Assembly (NCBI GenBank): GCA_021792795.1
Contig: JAJYUB010000013.1
Location: forward strand, 18,168-82,167
Direction of reading: 5' to 3'
DNA length: 64,000 bases
From: Acidobacteriota bacterium
GTDB taxonomy: Bacteria; Acidobacteriota; Terriglobia; Terriglobales; Acidobacteriaceae
In this document: positions 43,375 through 53,253 of the stretch, one piece after another
Position numbering within the stretch: position 1 is the stretch's first letter
How the letters are laid out: each line of letters begins with the position of its first letter
Program-made: the position numbers and the translations under genes
Notes under the pieces: generated by a model
Seen by the model: only the letters and a program-made list of their open reading frames with translations
The model's database searches: none
Told to the model about the DNA's origin: nothing

Positions 43375-46332
43375 GTGCATATTTTTCCCGCAAGTGTAGG
43401 GGGCTACCATGTCCCAAACCAACCGACCGCGAGTGCGCGCCGCCCGTGGATTCGACGGACCCGCCGGACTTTCCAGGTCTTCGCGGCGGTGCTGTTGTTT
43501 CTCGGCATAGGCTTCACCGCCTGGGCCCAGTCCGACTCCCAGTCCCCGTTACAGTCCGTGGCGCCTGCCAGCGAAGCCAGCACACCGCAGGGCAGCATCA
43601 TCAGCGAAATCCGGGTGATCGGCAACCGCAGAATTCCCAAGGAAACGATTCTGGCACGCATCTTCTCGCACGTCGGCGATCCTTACGATTCCGCCACAGT
43701 CGAGCGCGACTTCAATTCGCTTTGGAACACGGGATATTTTGAGAATGTCCAGATCAACCGCGAGACGACGCCCAAAGGCGTCATTCTGACGATCATCGTT
43801 CGCGAGCGTCCGACCATTCGCGAGATCAATTACAAGGGCCTCAGCTCGGTTTCGCAGTCCGATGTGCTGGACCGCTTCAAGAAGGCCAAAGTGCCGCTGT
43901 CGGTCGATAGCCAGTACGACCCCACCAAAATCAAGCTGGCGGAAACCGTGCTGAAAGAATTGCTGGCCGAGCACGGGCATCAGTTTGCCACGATCCATAC
44001 CGTCATCAAGACAATCCCGCCGGCATCGGTCTCGGTGAATTTCAATATCAAAGAAGGCCCCACGGTGAAAGTGGGCCACATCAAGTTTGAAGGGAACAAG
44101 AAGGTTTCCAGCCGCACCCTGCGGGCTTCCATGAAGAACCTGCGCCCGATCGGCATTCCGCACTCCCTCATTCTGGAGGATTTGTTCGCCCGCACCTACG
44201 ATGAAAGCAAGCTGGAGGAAGATTCCGAGCGCGTGCGGCAAGCCTACAGAGACCGCGGATACTTCCGGGCCAGCGTGGAACAGCCGCTGACCCACATTCG
44301 CAACCAGGGCGGACTGTACATCCCGCTCATTCATTCGCGTAAAGGCAAGTCGATCGACATTACCATGCCTGTCGAAGAAGGAGCGCAGTATCGCCTTGGC
44401 GGCATCACCTTCACCGGGAACAAGCGTGTGACCAACGTGCAGGCGCTACGCTCTCTATTCAAACTGAAAGATGGACAAGTTTTCAACGCATCGCTGGTGG
44501 GCAAGGGCCTGGAGAACATGCGGAAGGCCTACGGACAACTGGGCTATATCAATTTCACCGCCGTCCCGACCCCACGCATCGACGAACCCAAGAAGCTGGT
44601 CTACCTGAACATCGACATCGACGAAGGCAAGCCCTACTACGTCTCGCGGATCGAGTTCCGCGGCAATACCACCACCCGCGACAGCGTCATCCGCCGCGAG
44701 TTGCTGCTGGAAGAAGGCCAGGTCTACAACAGCCATCTGTGGGAGATGAGTCTGTTGCGGCTGAACCAACTCAGCTATTTCAATCCGCTGAAGGTGGACC
44801 AGGATTCTGAGACCCAGCAGGATGCCGACAACGGCACCGTGAATCTGCTGCTGAACGTGAAGGAAAAAGGCAAGAACTCCATCGGGTTGAACGGCGGCTT
44901 CAGCGGCCTTTCCGGCGCGTTCCTCGGCTTGAACTATCAGACCAACAACTTCCTCGGCCTGGGCGAATCGCTCACCCTGCAAGCCGCCATGGGCGACCTG
45001 CAGCGCAACATCACGTTTGGCATGACGATTCCTTACGTGAAAAACCATCCGCTCTCCCTGGGTTTCCAGGTGACCACGCAGAAGACACAGTACAACGCCT
45101 ACAAGAACTCGCTTTCGTTGACTGGAAGAAGTCAGAATTTCGATACCGCCCAACAATCGTTCGTGCAAAATTACAACCAGACCAAGAACGGCTTGAGTCT
45201 TTCGGCCAGCTACCCGATTCCGCGCACTTTCAAGCGGATTGGCGCTACGTACAGCTTGAACCGCTCGAACATCCAGGCGTTCAGCCCTGCGTCCACGAAC
45301 CTCTTCCAGTACCTGAACTTCCGCCATGGAACGACCGGCACAAGCGCGTTGAACGGGATCGTCACCAGCCAGCTTTCGTTGAGCTACAGTTACAGCACAG
45401 TCGGAAATCCCTACCGGCCGCAAAACGGGAAGAGCCTCAACTTCGTCCTTCAGGGCTCGGGGCTGGGCGGCAACGTCAGTTCCATCACTCCGTTGGTGGA
45501 ATACAAGTTCTTTAAGCCGATTACAAAGTTTCACTTCAATCCGGAAGGGCGCAATATTTTTGCGTACCGCATCCAGGTGGCCTACATTCAGGGCATTGCC
45601 GGGCTGGTCGCCTCGCCCTTCGATCGCTTCTATTCCGGCGGTGAAAACGATGTGCGCGGCTTCGATGTTCGCTCTTCCTCGCCGTATTCCTTCATTCCCA
45701 CCAAGGTCATGTACAACCTGACCAATCCGGACGGGAGCCTGGTCCCCAGAGATCCCACGAACCCGACCCTGGGCGCGGTGCAAGTTCCGCTGCCCGTGTA
45801 TTCCGTTGCCTCCGTCGGTGGCGATACCCAGATCACGAGCAATCTTGAGTACCGCATCCCCCTCGGGGGGCCAGTGGACTTCTCGTTTTATGTGGACACC
45901 GGGTTGGACATGGCGCTGAATCATAATCAGTTCCTGTTGAATCCGCAGGCCAAAGCCAACCTGGATGGCGCCTTGTACGGCTGTCCAGACCTGATCAACG
46001 GCACCTGTCAGGGCGGTGTTCCGTGGCCTGGGCATTTCCCCAGCCGGCTCGGGGCGATTGCTGGAACCAATATTCTTCCGCGCACCTCGGTTGGGCCGCA
46101 GATCACCGCCATGCTGCCCATCATCAATGCGCCGGTCCGGCTCTATTTTGCCTTCAATCCAAACCGTCTGCACATGAACGAGAATTCGAGCATCGTCTTC
46201 AATCGCAGTTATTTTCCCGCTGGCGGGGCCGGAGAATTCACCTATCAGCAGGCGCTGGCCAACTACGGCGCAAAATACTTTATGTGGGAGCCCCGCAAAA
46301 CGCTTCGTGTCAGTGTCAGTACCTCGTTCTAA
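43375..46332 (+). CDS. bamA: outer membrane assembly factor BamA
   Basis: Central Omp85 protein inserting barrels into the outer membrane. Signal peptide (FQVFAAVLLFLGIGFTAWAQ) at residues ~33-52, then five POTRA domains (~75-470; ISEIRVIGNRRIPKETI, IREINYKGLSSVSQSDVL, VGHIKFEGNKKVSSRTL, LGGITFTGNKRVTNVQAL, VSRIEFRGNTTTRDSVI) and a 16-strand barrel. The lid-lock loop FYSGGENDVRGF and the closing aromatic SVSTSF are present. The frame's only start is GTG 43375 with a weak RBS; a better ATG at 43409 is out of frame. skp follows after ~450 bases. Confidence 0.95.
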   Translation: MHIFPASVGGYHVPNQPTASARRPWIRRTRRTFQVFAAVLLFLGIGFTAWAQSDSQSPLQSVAPASEASTPQGSIISEIRVIGNRRIPKETILARIFSHVGDPYDSATVERDFNSLWNTGYFENVQINRETTPKGVILTIIVRERPTIREINYKGLSSVSQSDVLDRFKKAKVPLSVDSQYDPTKIKLAETVLKELLAEHGHQFATIHTVIKTIPPASVSVNFNIKEGPTVKVGHIKFEGNKKVSSRTLRASMKNLRPIGIPHSLILEDLFARTYDESKLEEDSERVRQAYRDRGYFRASVEQPLTHIRNQGGLYIPLIHSRKGKSIDITMPVEEGAQYRLGGITFTGNKRVTNVQALRSLFKLKDGQVFNASLVGKGLENMRKAYGQLGYINFTAVPTPRIDEPKKLVYLNIDIDEGKPYYVSRIEFRGNTTTRDSVIRRELLLEEGQVYNSHLWEMSLLRLNQLSYFNPLKVDQDSETQQDADNGTVNLLLNVKEKGKNSIGLNGGFSGLSGAFLGLNYQTNNFLGLGESLTLQAAMGDLQRNITFGMTIPYVKNHPLSLGFQVTTQKTQYNAYKNSLSLTGRSQNFDTAQQSFVQNYNQTKNGLSLSASYPIPRTFKRIGATYSLNRSNIQAFSPASTNLFQYLNFRHGTTGTSALNGIVTSQLSLSYSYSTVGNPYRPQNGKSLNFVLQGSGLGGNVSSITPLVEYKFFKPITKFHFNPEGRNIFAYRIQVAYIQGIAGLVASPFDRFYSGGENDVRGFDVRSSSPYSFIPTKVMYNLTNPDGSLVPRDPTNPTLGAVQVPLPVYSVASVGGDTQITSNLEYRIPLGGPVDFSFYVDTGLDMALNHNQFLLNPQAKANLDGALYGCPDLINGTCQGGVPWPGHFPSRLGAIAGTNILPRTSVGPQITAMLPIINAPVRLYFAFNPNRLHMNENSSIVFNRSYFPAGGAGEFTYQQALANYGAKYFMWEPRKTLRVSVSTSF

Positions 46333-46778
46333 AGTTGAAGGATCGCTCGCTGTAGCTGTGCCATGGCGAATTCGGGTCGCCGCCGGCTGGTACCGATGGC
46401 AACATAGCTGCATTCGAATGGGTTGAAACCGTGGAAGAGTGGTCGGGGGAGCGGTTTGACGGGAGATTTTCACCGCTCCTATAATCCTCCCAGATATCTT
46501 TGTAGCTGAAATGTTGTTGATTTCTCCTGGGGCGATTCTGGTGAGGATGGTTTGCGCGGAGGACAAACACGCGCCGCCCTTTCTGAGAGAATGGCTGTAT
46601 AGAAGAAATTCGCAATCGATTGCATCGGGAGATTCGGTCTGGCTGTCAACGCTGCGACGTGGAGCAGGCAACGTTGCCGCCAGCCAGCCGTCGGCGTCGA
46701 AGGACAATGAAAGTTCCAAGTCTTGCTCCACCTGCATGGTGGACACCCAAGTGGAAGTCAAAGGAGTTCCAAATCATT
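46333..46778. other. intergenic region between bamA and skp
   Basis: No gene seen. It holds a good sigma-70 promoter (46456-46485) and about 290 bases of untranslated leader before skp. The overlapping frame 46511-46954 and the N-terminal part of the skp frame before 46779 show no protein-like features. Confidence 0.6.
46456..46485 (+). promoter_or_regulatory. sigma-70-type promoter of skp
   Basis: TTGACG (46456-46461), 18-base spacer, TATAAT (46480-46485). It would place the transcript start near 46492 and give skp a long leader. Confidence 0.65.
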
Positions 46779-47447
46779 ATGAAGCGTTCCTTAATCGTGG
46801 TTGCCGCACTGGCAGCGACCTTCGCAGTCGGCGCTGTGGCGCAGACCAGCCAACCTCCATCCGCGCCCGCGCCGGAAACAGCCTCCGCACCGCCGACTGG
46901 GGCCACCAAAATTGCCGTCATCGCGTTTCAACCTGCCGTGGCCGCCACCAATGAAGGGCGCGCGGCTTTCGCAAAGGTCCAGCAGAAGTTTCAGCCCAAG
47001 CAAACAGAATTGAAGGGATTGAGCGACCAGATTGACGCGCTGAAGAAACAATTGCAGGCCGACGGCAGCACGCTGAGTCCCGACGAGCGCGCGACCCGGC
47101 TGCGCACCATCGACGACAAGGAAAAGTCGCTGCAGCGGCAGGCCCAGGATGCCCAGTCGGACTTTCAGCAGGCAATGTCCGAGGCCTATCAGGGGATTGC
47201 GGCGAAGTTCTACGCGGTCCTGCAGGATTACTGCCAGGCCAACGGCTACGGCGCGGTGTTCGATATGAGTACGCAACAGACCCCAGTAGTTTGGGCGAGC
47301 AAGGCGGCGGACATCAGCGAGGTTGTTGTGCAGGAATACAACCAGAAGTCCGGCGTCGCCGCTCCGCCAGCTCAACCTGCGTCTGCTGCCAAGCCTGTGA
47401 CCCCTGCAACCGCCACGCACCGTCGCTCTACGACCACCTCGCACTAA
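46779..47447 (+). CDS. skp: OmpH/Skp-family periplasmic chaperone
   Basis: Holds unfolded outer-membrane proteins on their way to BamA. 222 residues: signal peptide (MKRSLIVVAALAATFAVGAVAQ), an Ala/Pro linker, a conserved core KIAVIAFQPAVAATNEGRAAF, a long coiled coil (QKFQPKQTELKGLSDQIDALKKQLQ through AMSEAYQGI), the C-terminal NGYGAVFDMSTQQTPVVW and a Pro/Ala/Thr-rich tail. AAGGAG lies ten bases before ATG 46779; the longer frame from 46620 is rejected. The bamA-skp order is conserved in diderms. Confidence 0.92.
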   Translation: MKRSLIVVAALAATFAVGAVAQTSQPPSAPAPETASAPPTGATKIAVIAFQPAVAATNEGRAAFAKVQQKFQPKQTELKGLSDQIDALKKQLQADGSTLSPDERATRLRTIDDKEKSLQRQAQDAQSDFQQAMSEAYQGIAAKFYAVLQDYCQANGYGAVFDMSTQQTPVVWASKAADISEVVVQEYNQKSGVAAPPAQPASAAKPVTPATATHRRSTTTSH

Positions 47448-47765
47448 AGTTATCCAATTGGCTGCCGATAGATAGTTCAGACGGCAACTGATTTGCACTC
47501 TATTGGGCGGTTTCAGCCGATCACCGGCGACCGCCCTTTTTTCTGTGGAAAAAGCTGTGGGAAAGTAGGCATGCCCAGGTCTGTCAGGCCCTCCGATGTC
47601 TGTATTTGCGCGTTTGCCGCGGAAACATCGTCTAAGTCGCTGATTCTTTTTGGAAATCTCTGGCCGTGCGATCTTTCATCGCCGCCGGGAGCCGAAGATG
47701 GCGATCCAGGCTTTCCACAATGCATCGTGAAGGTCAGATGAATTCCCGTCCGGGATTCCAGCGTC
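47448..47765. other. intergenic region between convergent skp and lepA
   Basis: Contains the skp terminator (47505-47542). Nothing else recognisable was seen in the remaining ~220 bases. Confidence 0.5.
47505..47542 (+). terminator. intrinsic terminator after skp
   Basis: GGGCGGT (47505-47511) pairs perfectly with ACCGCCC (47530-47536); a smaller GCCG/CGGC hairpin lies inside. TTTTTT follows directly. Confidence 0.8.
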
Positions 47766-49571
47766 CTACGACTCTTCGCCGATCCTGAGGACCGCCAGGA
47801 AGGCCTCCTGCGGAATGTCCACTCGCCCAATCCGCTTCATCCGCTTTTTGCCCTCTTTTTGTTTCTCGAGCAGTTTGCGTTTGCGCGAAATGTCCCCGCC
47901 ATAGCACTTGGCAAGAACGTTTTTGCGCAGCGCCGCAACCGTCTCCCGCGCAATGACTTTCGCTCCAATGGCGGCCTGAATGGCCACCTCAAACATTTGC
48001 CGTGGGATCAGCTCGCGCATCTTGGAAACCAGGGCCCGGCCTCGATCGTAGGCAAACTCCTGATGCACGATGATCGACAATGCATCCACCGGCTCGCCGG
48101 AGACCAGGATGTCGAGCTTGACCATCGGCGAGTCCCAGGTGCCGGACAAGTGGTAGTCGAGCGAGGCATAGCCGCGCGAGATGGATTTCAGCCGGTCATA
48201 AAAATCCAGCACAATCTCGTTCAAGGGCAACTCATAGGTCAGCATCACGCGCGTCGAACCCACATATTCAAAGTTCTTCTGGCGTCCGCGCTTGTCCTCT
48301 ACCAGCTTCAGGATGCCGCCCACATATTCCTCATTCGTCAGGATGGTCGCGGTGATGACCGGCTCCTCAATCTTTTCGATGTTGGTAGGATTCGGCCAGC
48401 GCGACGGGTTGTCGACTTCCACCACGCTGCCATCCGTCAGCGTGATGCGATAGCGCACCCCCGGCGCCGTGGTGATCAGGTTCAGATTGAACTCCCGCTC
48501 CAGCCGCTCTTGAATGATTTCCATGTGCAGCAATCCAAGAAATCCGCAGCGGAAACCAAAACCGAGCGCGGCGGAGCTTTCCGGCTCGAAAAAGAACGAA
48601 GAATCGTTCAGGCGCAATTTCTCCAGCGCCTCGCGCAGCAGCGTATGCTCGTGGGCGTCCACCGTGTACAGGCCGGCGAAGACCATTGGCTTGATGTCCT
48701 CAAAGCCGGGAAGCGCGGTCGCGCAGGGGTTGGCGTCGTGGGTAATGGTGTCGCCAATTTTAGCGTCGACAACGTTCTTGATGGTGGCGACAAAAAAACC
48801 GACTTCGCCCGCGGAAAGTTCCTGCACCACCACCGGCTTCGGCGTCTGCACGCCAATCGATTCCACTTCGAACGATTTGCCGTTCGACATCAACCGGATT
48901 TTTTCTCCGCGTTTCAGCCGTCCATTGATCACGCGGGTCAGCACCACCACGCCGCGATAGGCGTCGAACCAGGAATCGAAGATGAGCGCCTGCAAGGGTG
49001 CTTCCGCGTTGCCTGTGGGCGGCGGCAAGCGATGCACCACGGCTTCCAGCACGGCCTCCACGCCCAGGCCCGTCTTGGCGCTGATGGGCAGCGCGTCGGT
49101 GGCATCCAGGCCAATCGTCTGCTCAATCATTTCCTTGCTGCGCTCCACGTCCGCGCTCGGCAGGTCAATCTTGTTGATGATGGGAATAATGTCCAAGCCG
49201 TTATTGATCGCGATATGGGCATTCGCCAGCGTCTGCGCTTCCACTCCCTGGGTGGCGTCGACAATCAGCAGCGCGCCTTCGCAGGAGGCCAGCGAGCGCG
49301 AAACTTCATACGAAAAATCGACATGTCCAGGAGTGTCGATCAGATTCAACTGGTAGGTCTCGCCATTTTCCGCCTGGTAGGCCATGCGGACGGCGTGCGC
49401 TTTAATGGTGATGCCGCGTTCGCGTTCCAGGTCCATCGCATCCAGCACCTGGGCCTGCATCTCGCGCGCGGTCAGCGAGCCGGTCAGTTCCAGCAGGCGA
49501 TCGGAAAGCGTGGATTTGCCGTGGTCGATATGGGCAATGATGGCGAAATTGCGGATGTGTTCTCGATCCAT
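47766..49571 (-). CDS. lepA: elongation factor 4 (LepA), translational GTPase
   Basis: Ribosome-associated GTPase acting in 30S biogenesis and back-translocation. 601 residues with the G motifs [23 protein letters not shown] and NKIDLPSA, domains II, III and V, and the LepA-specific C-terminal domain ([17 protein letters not shown]) at the end. Full length. Monocistronic; no lepB beside it. Confidence 0.97.
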   Translation of the reverse strand: MDREHIRNFAIIAHIDHGKSTLSDRLLELTGSLTAREMQAQVLDAMDLERERGITIKAHAVRMAYQAENGETYQLNLIDTPGHVDFSYEVSRSLASCEGALLIVDATQGVEAQTLANAHIAINNGLDIIPIINKIDLPSADVERSKEMIEQTIGLDATDALPISAKTGLGVEAVLEAVVHRLPPPTGNAEAPLQALIFDSWFDAYRGVVVLTRVINGRLKRGEKIRLMSNGKSFEVESIGVQTPKPVVVQELSAGEVGFFVATIKNVVDAKIGDTITHDANPCATALPGFEDIKPMVFAGLYTVDAHEHTLLREALEKLRLNDSSFFFEPESSAALGFGFRCGFLGLLHMEIIQERLEREFNLNLITTAPGVRYRITLTDGSVVEVDNPSRWPNPTNIEKIEEPVITATILTNEEYVGGILKLVEDKRGRQKNFEYVGSTRVMLTYELPLNEIVLDFYDRLKSISRGYASLDYHLSGTWDSPMVKLDILVSGEPVDALSIIVHQEFAYDRGRALVSKMRELIPRQMFEVAIQAAIGAKVIARETVAALRKNVLAKCYGGDISRKRKLLEKQKEGKKRMKRIGRVDIPQEAFLAVLRIGEES

Positions 49572-49738
49572 GATTTGTGTTGTGAACCAGGCTGGCCGTC
49601 TTAGTTCCTTCAGCGGTTGAAGAAGGGTTTCTGCGGGAGTGGCCTTGTTCCATTGTAGCGGCTAGCAGAACATGATCGCGATGGAACAGGCAATGCTGCC
49701 GCTCGGAACGGTTTCGCCCTGCGGGGATCGCCAGCGGC

Positions 49739-50083
49739 TCAACCCAGCTTGATCCCGTGTTCGCCGACGGTTGCAAATGCCGACATAAGATTGGCCGTTT
49801 TCAGGAGCAGTCGAACCTGCTTGCCAAGGTTGATGAGTTCCAGACTGCAACCTGCAGCGCGCGCGGAAACATACAGGCGTACCAACGCGCCCAGACCCAT
49901 ACTGTCCATGCGGCTTAGGTCTGTCAGGTCCAACACGATTCGTCTCGCGTCTGGAATCAGTTGCCGGATGTTGTCGTAGAGAACATGGTCCACACCGGCA
50001 ACTAATCTTCCATGGCACCGCACAATCACAGTGCTGCCATTGCGGGCAATGTCCAGCGTCAGGCCGGCTGCGTTGTCAGGCAT
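49739..50083 (-). CDS. STAS-domain anti-sigma factor antagonist
   Basis: A 114-residue SpoIIAA/RsbV-type protein: VIVRCHGRLVAG, IVLDLTDLSRMDSMGLGALVRLY with the conserved phosphorylatable Ser, and a C-terminal ELINLGKQVRLLLKTANL. Such proteins bind and release anti-sigma kinases when dephosphorylated; a PP2C-type phosphatase with a matching domain is encoded at 60.5 kb but is not adjacent, so any link is inference. No partner kinase gene lies alongside. Confidence 0.85.
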   Translation of the reverse strand: MPDNAAGLTLDIARNGSTVIVRCHGRLVAGVDHVLYDNIRQLIPDARRIVLDLTDLSRMDSMGLGALVRLYVSARAAGCSLELINLGKQVRLLLKTANLMSAFATVGEHGIKLG

Positions 50084-50623
50084 TGGGCGTTTCCCAGATC
50101 AAGAGCGGAAATGTACTAGTGGAAGCGAGCGTGGAGCCATTCTCGCATAGAACCGTGGCGGGCGGCCTGCACAAGTTCGAAGCATCAAACTGAATGCCCC
50201 ACGTCAGCCCAAAACATCTGCAAGGGGGCACAAGCCTCGTTGGTTAAACCGTATCGGGTCCATCGCACGGCACCACTGCGCCCCGGCAATGCCTTTCGCT
50301 AACCTTCCACAGGTACCACATCGGAATGCGGAAATATTCAAGGGAAAACATGCAAAAATTTGCGCATCGCTGATGTTGTTCCGCGCTCAGGACAACCTGA
50401 AACTTCGGGAATATTTGGCTTTTGCAGGATTTCCGTCTGGGCGCTCCATTGGCACTCTAATTGCAAGTATTCAATGTACCAGAAGATTTTGCGCAGCCGC
50501 ATTTTCGTGTTTGATCCGCCGACTCACCCTGCCGATTTCCATCAGTACCTTCCCAGGCTCCTTCAAGATGGGCAAACGTGCTCCGTTCAACGTCTGTTCA
50601 ACCGCATCGGGAGACCTGTCAAT
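50084..50623. other. intergenic region with sigma-54 promoter
   Basis: No gene seen in 540 bases between the divergent STAS and PEP-CTERM genes. It holds the sigma-54 promoter (50450-50464). About 90 bases upstream of that is a GCAAA/TTTGC inverted repeat (50352-50363), a possible activator site. Frames across it (50289-50675 and the start of 50360-51223) lack protein features. Confidence 0.55.
50450..50464 (+). promoter_or_regulatory. consensus sigma-54 (-24/-12) promoter for PEP-CTERM gene
   Basis: TGGCAC (50450-50455), five bases, TTGC (50461-50464, followed by A): the exact -24/-12 spacing. Transcription would start near 50476, ~150 bases before the PEP-CTERM ATG. Sigma-54 control needs an enhancer-binding protein, such as PrsR described for exosortase systems, which is not in this window. 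Confidence 0.75.
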
Positions 50624-51223
50624 ATGTCGAAATTTGTTTCCAGCAAGGGGACCCTCGCAATTCTCGCTGCTCTGATGTTTTCTTTCGCCGCCGTCGCTAG
50701 CGCCCGCGCCGATACCACAGACCTGTTCACGTTAACGGACGGCACGAATTTTCTGAGCTTCGATCTGGCTCCTTCGCCAATCCCGGACTACGTGGACAGC
50801 TATTCGCAGATGGACTTCACCATCGACAACGTCTCCGTCAATACGAATGGAACGCTGTACGTAGACGACATTATGTTCTACGAAAATTCGAAGGGCGGCG
50901 GTCTCTTCATTATCGGGACCAATCCCTTCAATTCTTTTATCGTGGATCAAGGCGGCGGGTATGAGCCGCCGGCCGGCCAGAATCCTAAGTATCCGACAGA
51001 TCAGCTTTTTACTGGCACTCTCTACAAGCCGACCTTCGACCTAGGTACGTTCTATCTTGGTCCTAACTACCCCCCCAATGAGTTCAACAATCTCTTCACC
51101 CTGAACATCATCCCAGTGACTGACGTTTCCCCGGTGCCGGAGCCACCCGCGCTGCTGCTGCTGGGAACGGGATTGATTGGCCTGATCGGTCTGGGTCTGT
51201 TCCGTCGCCGCGAACTTGCCTGA
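50624..51223 (+). CDS. PEP-CTERM sorting-domain protein
   Basis: A 199-residue exported protein: signal peptide (residues 1-28, ending AVASARA), a Asp/Asn/Gly/Pro-rich beta-sheet body without recognised domain, and a C-terminal PEP-CTERM tag (VPEPPALLLLGTGLIGL, then arginine-rich RRR). Exosortase cleaves this kind of tag after insertion, for surface display or secretion into the matrix. ATG 50624 has GGGAG upstream. It lies behind a sigma-54 promoter with no exosortase gene nearby. Confidence 0.88.
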   Translation: MSKFVSSKGTLAILAALMFSFAAVASARADTTDLFTLTDGTNFLSFDLAPSPIPDYVDSYSQMDFTIDNVSVNTNGTLYVDDIMFYENSKGGGLFIIGTNPFNSFIVDQGGGYEPPAGQNPKYPTDQLFTGTLYKPTFDLGTFYLGPNYPPNEFNNLFTLNIIPVTDVSPVPEPPALLLLGTGLIGLIGLGLFRRRELA

Positions 51224-51301
51224 TTGTCAGGGATCGGGCTCGCGCGGCCTCGGGATCGAAATGGCCATACAATGGGAAGCGAACGTCCCTGACAACTATT
51301 G

Positions 51302-53116
51302 ATGAAATATTTCCTTCTCCCGGTTGCGAGCGGATTGCTCCTCTTGCTCTGCGGATGTCCGGCGCAGCAGCCGGGCGCGCCCGCGGGCGCATCCCCGCAC
51401 GCCACCGCGCCACCGCTTGCCGGCGGAAACGCGGCCGCAACGGCGGAGAAAAACCCTGAAGCGGCAGTCACGTCCTCTGCGACCGAAAACCACGCACAGC
51501 AGGACCAGACGCTCATCGCCGCTTCCAAGCGGGCGTATGACACGGGAATTTCGTTGTACCAGGCTGGACAGTACCAGCCCGCCCGCGAGGATTTTGACCG
51601 CGCGGTCGATATCTTTCTGACCAGCGGCCGAGATTTCAAGAGCGATCCCGTCCTCGACGATGCATTTGAGCACATGGTCGATTCGATCAATGCGCTCGAA
51701 CTCGACTCCCTGCAGCAGAGCAACGGTTTCAGCCAGGAGGACCAGACGCCGGTCGGGGTGGCCAACGATGTGACATTCCCGGTCGACCCGAACCTTTTAG
51801 CGCGGGCCCAGGCAGATTTGAAAGTCACCCATTCCGATCTTCCCCTGGTCGTGAACGACTACGTCGCCGGGTATATCAACTACTTCACCAATACGAAAAA
51901 AGGTCATAACACGATCGAGAATTCGCTGGCCCGCGAGGGGCAATATCGCGCCATGGTGGAGCAGGTCCTTACCGACTCCGGCGTGCCGAAGGATTTGATC
52001 TATCTTGCCATCGCGGAGTCGGGTTTTCGGCCGAGGGCCGTCAATTCCAGAAGCGGAGCGGGCGGGATGTGGCAGTTTATGCCGTATGGCGACTATGGCC
52101 TGGTGCGGAATGCGTGGGTGGATGAACGCTTCGACCCGGAAAAATCGACGCGCGCCTATGCGCGATACATCAAGGAACTGCATGAGCAGTTCGGCGACTG
52201 GTACCTGGCCATGGCAGCCTACGACTGGGGCGCGGGCAAGGTGCAGCGCGCTGTGCAGCGCACCGGGTATGCGGATTTCTGGGAACTGTATCAGCGCAAT
52301 GTCTTGCCCGCCGAGACAAAGAATTATGTCCCCATCATCGTGGCGGCCGCGATCATGGCCAAGAACCCGAGCCAGTACGGGCTCTCCGACATTCCCGTAG
52401 ATCCGCCGCTGAGTTCCGATACGGTGACAACGAATTCCAGCATCAATCTTCATTTGGTTGCCGACCTGGTGGGGACGACAACGGAGCAGATCCGGCAACT
52501 GAATCCCAGCCTGTTGCAGATGACCACGCCGAGAGATTTCTCCTTCGATCTGCATCTGCCGCCGGGAACGGCCCCACTGTTTCAGCAGCGGCTGGCGATC
52601 GTGCCGGAAGAGCATCGCAACGCATGGCGCTTTCACATCGCTACCCAGGATGACACCCTGGCCGGTATCGCCCAGACCTTTCATGTGACGACTAAGGCGT
52701 TGGCAGCCGCCAACGGACTGGAGCAGGATGAATCTCTACATGTGGATGAAGCGCTGGTCATTCCGACTGCGCCGCCGCCGATCTCATCCGCGCACATGCG
52801 CTATCGCATACGGCGGGGAGACACCATGGTGACACTGGCGGACCGCTTTGGCGTGACCACCAGCCAGTTGCGGCGCTGGAATAGACTCCGCGGAAACCGC
52901 CTCCCGGTCGGGAGAACGATCTATGTGTCGGAGCCGGTCAGGACGCGCCATCGTCTGGGTCGCCATGCGCCTGCCGCTGGCCGAACCATCGCACATAGGG
53001 GTTTCCAGGGCCCGCCCAATGCACATTCGTCCAGCGGCAGCAACGCCCACCACGCCGGATCATCGGGCCAGGCGAAGGCTTCTTCCAGCAAGCGTCATAA
53101 GAAAAAAAACGATTGA
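51302..53116 (+). CDS. MltD-like lytic transglycosylase lipoprotein with LysM repeats
   Basis: Cleaves peptidoglycan glycan strands non-hydrolytically. 604 residues: lipoprotein signal (LLLLLCGC), a Pro/Ala-rich linker, an SLT catalytic domain at ~205-330 with catalytic Glu in AIAESGFRPRAVNS and GGMWQFMP, then LysM-like repeats (~385-430, 445-495, 500-540; FHIATQDDTLAGIAQTF and YRIRRGDTMVTLADRFGV). A His/Lys/Ser tail ends in KKKND. ATG 51302 gives the signal; an in-frame TTG one codon upstream is also open. Confidence 0.92.
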   Translation: MKYFLLPVASGLLLLLCGCPAQQPGAPAGASPHATAPPLAGGNAAATAEKNPEAAVTSSATENHAQQDQTLIAASKRAYDTGISLYQAGQYQPAREDFDRAVDIFLTSGRDFKSDPVLDDAFEHMVDSINALELDSLQQSNGFSQEDQTPVGVANDVTFPVDPNLLARAQADLKVTHSDLPLVVNDYVAGYINYFTNTKKGHNTIENSLAREGQYRAMVEQVLTDSGVPKDLIYLAIAESGFRPRAVNSRSGAGGMWQFMPYGDYGLVRNAWVDERFDPEKSTRAYARYIKELHEQFGDWYLAMAAYDWGAGKVQRAVQRTGYADFWELYQRNVLPAETKNYVPIIVAAAIMAKNPSQYGLSDIPVDPPLSSDTVTTNSSINLHLVADLVGTTTEQIRQLNPSLLQMTTPRDFSFDLHLPPGTAPLFQQRLAIVPEEHRNAWRFHIATQDDTLAGIAQTFHVTTKALAAANGLEQDESLHVDEALVIPTAPPPISSAHMRYRIRRGDTMVTLADRFGVTTSQLRRWNRLRGNRLPVGRTIYVSEPVRTRHRLGRHAPAAGRTIAHRGFQGPPNAHSSSGSNAHHAGSSGQAKASSSKRHKKKND

Positions 53117-53253
53117 GATGCTTCGTCATTGACGGAAGGTAATCGCTCGCGGAAACTTCGCGCTTGTGTTTCCGGCGAACTCGTAGCATCCTAATGCAGG
53201 TATGCATTGGAATGCCTGCTGCGGCTTTATGGTCGAAGATGTAAGATACGGCC

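Noticed and set aside
43409..43510. ATG 43409 as the bamA start
   Set aside because: It is out of frame with bamA and meets a stop after ~33 codons; kept only as a finding.
44455..46761. 768-residue open frame opposite bamA
   Set aside because: Antisense shadow of bamA and its downstream region; no motif or RBS, while bamA is unambiguous.
47859..49604. 581-residue open frame opposite lepA
   Set aside because: Lies entirely antisense to the well-supported lepA; composition is a GC-rich shadow without domains.
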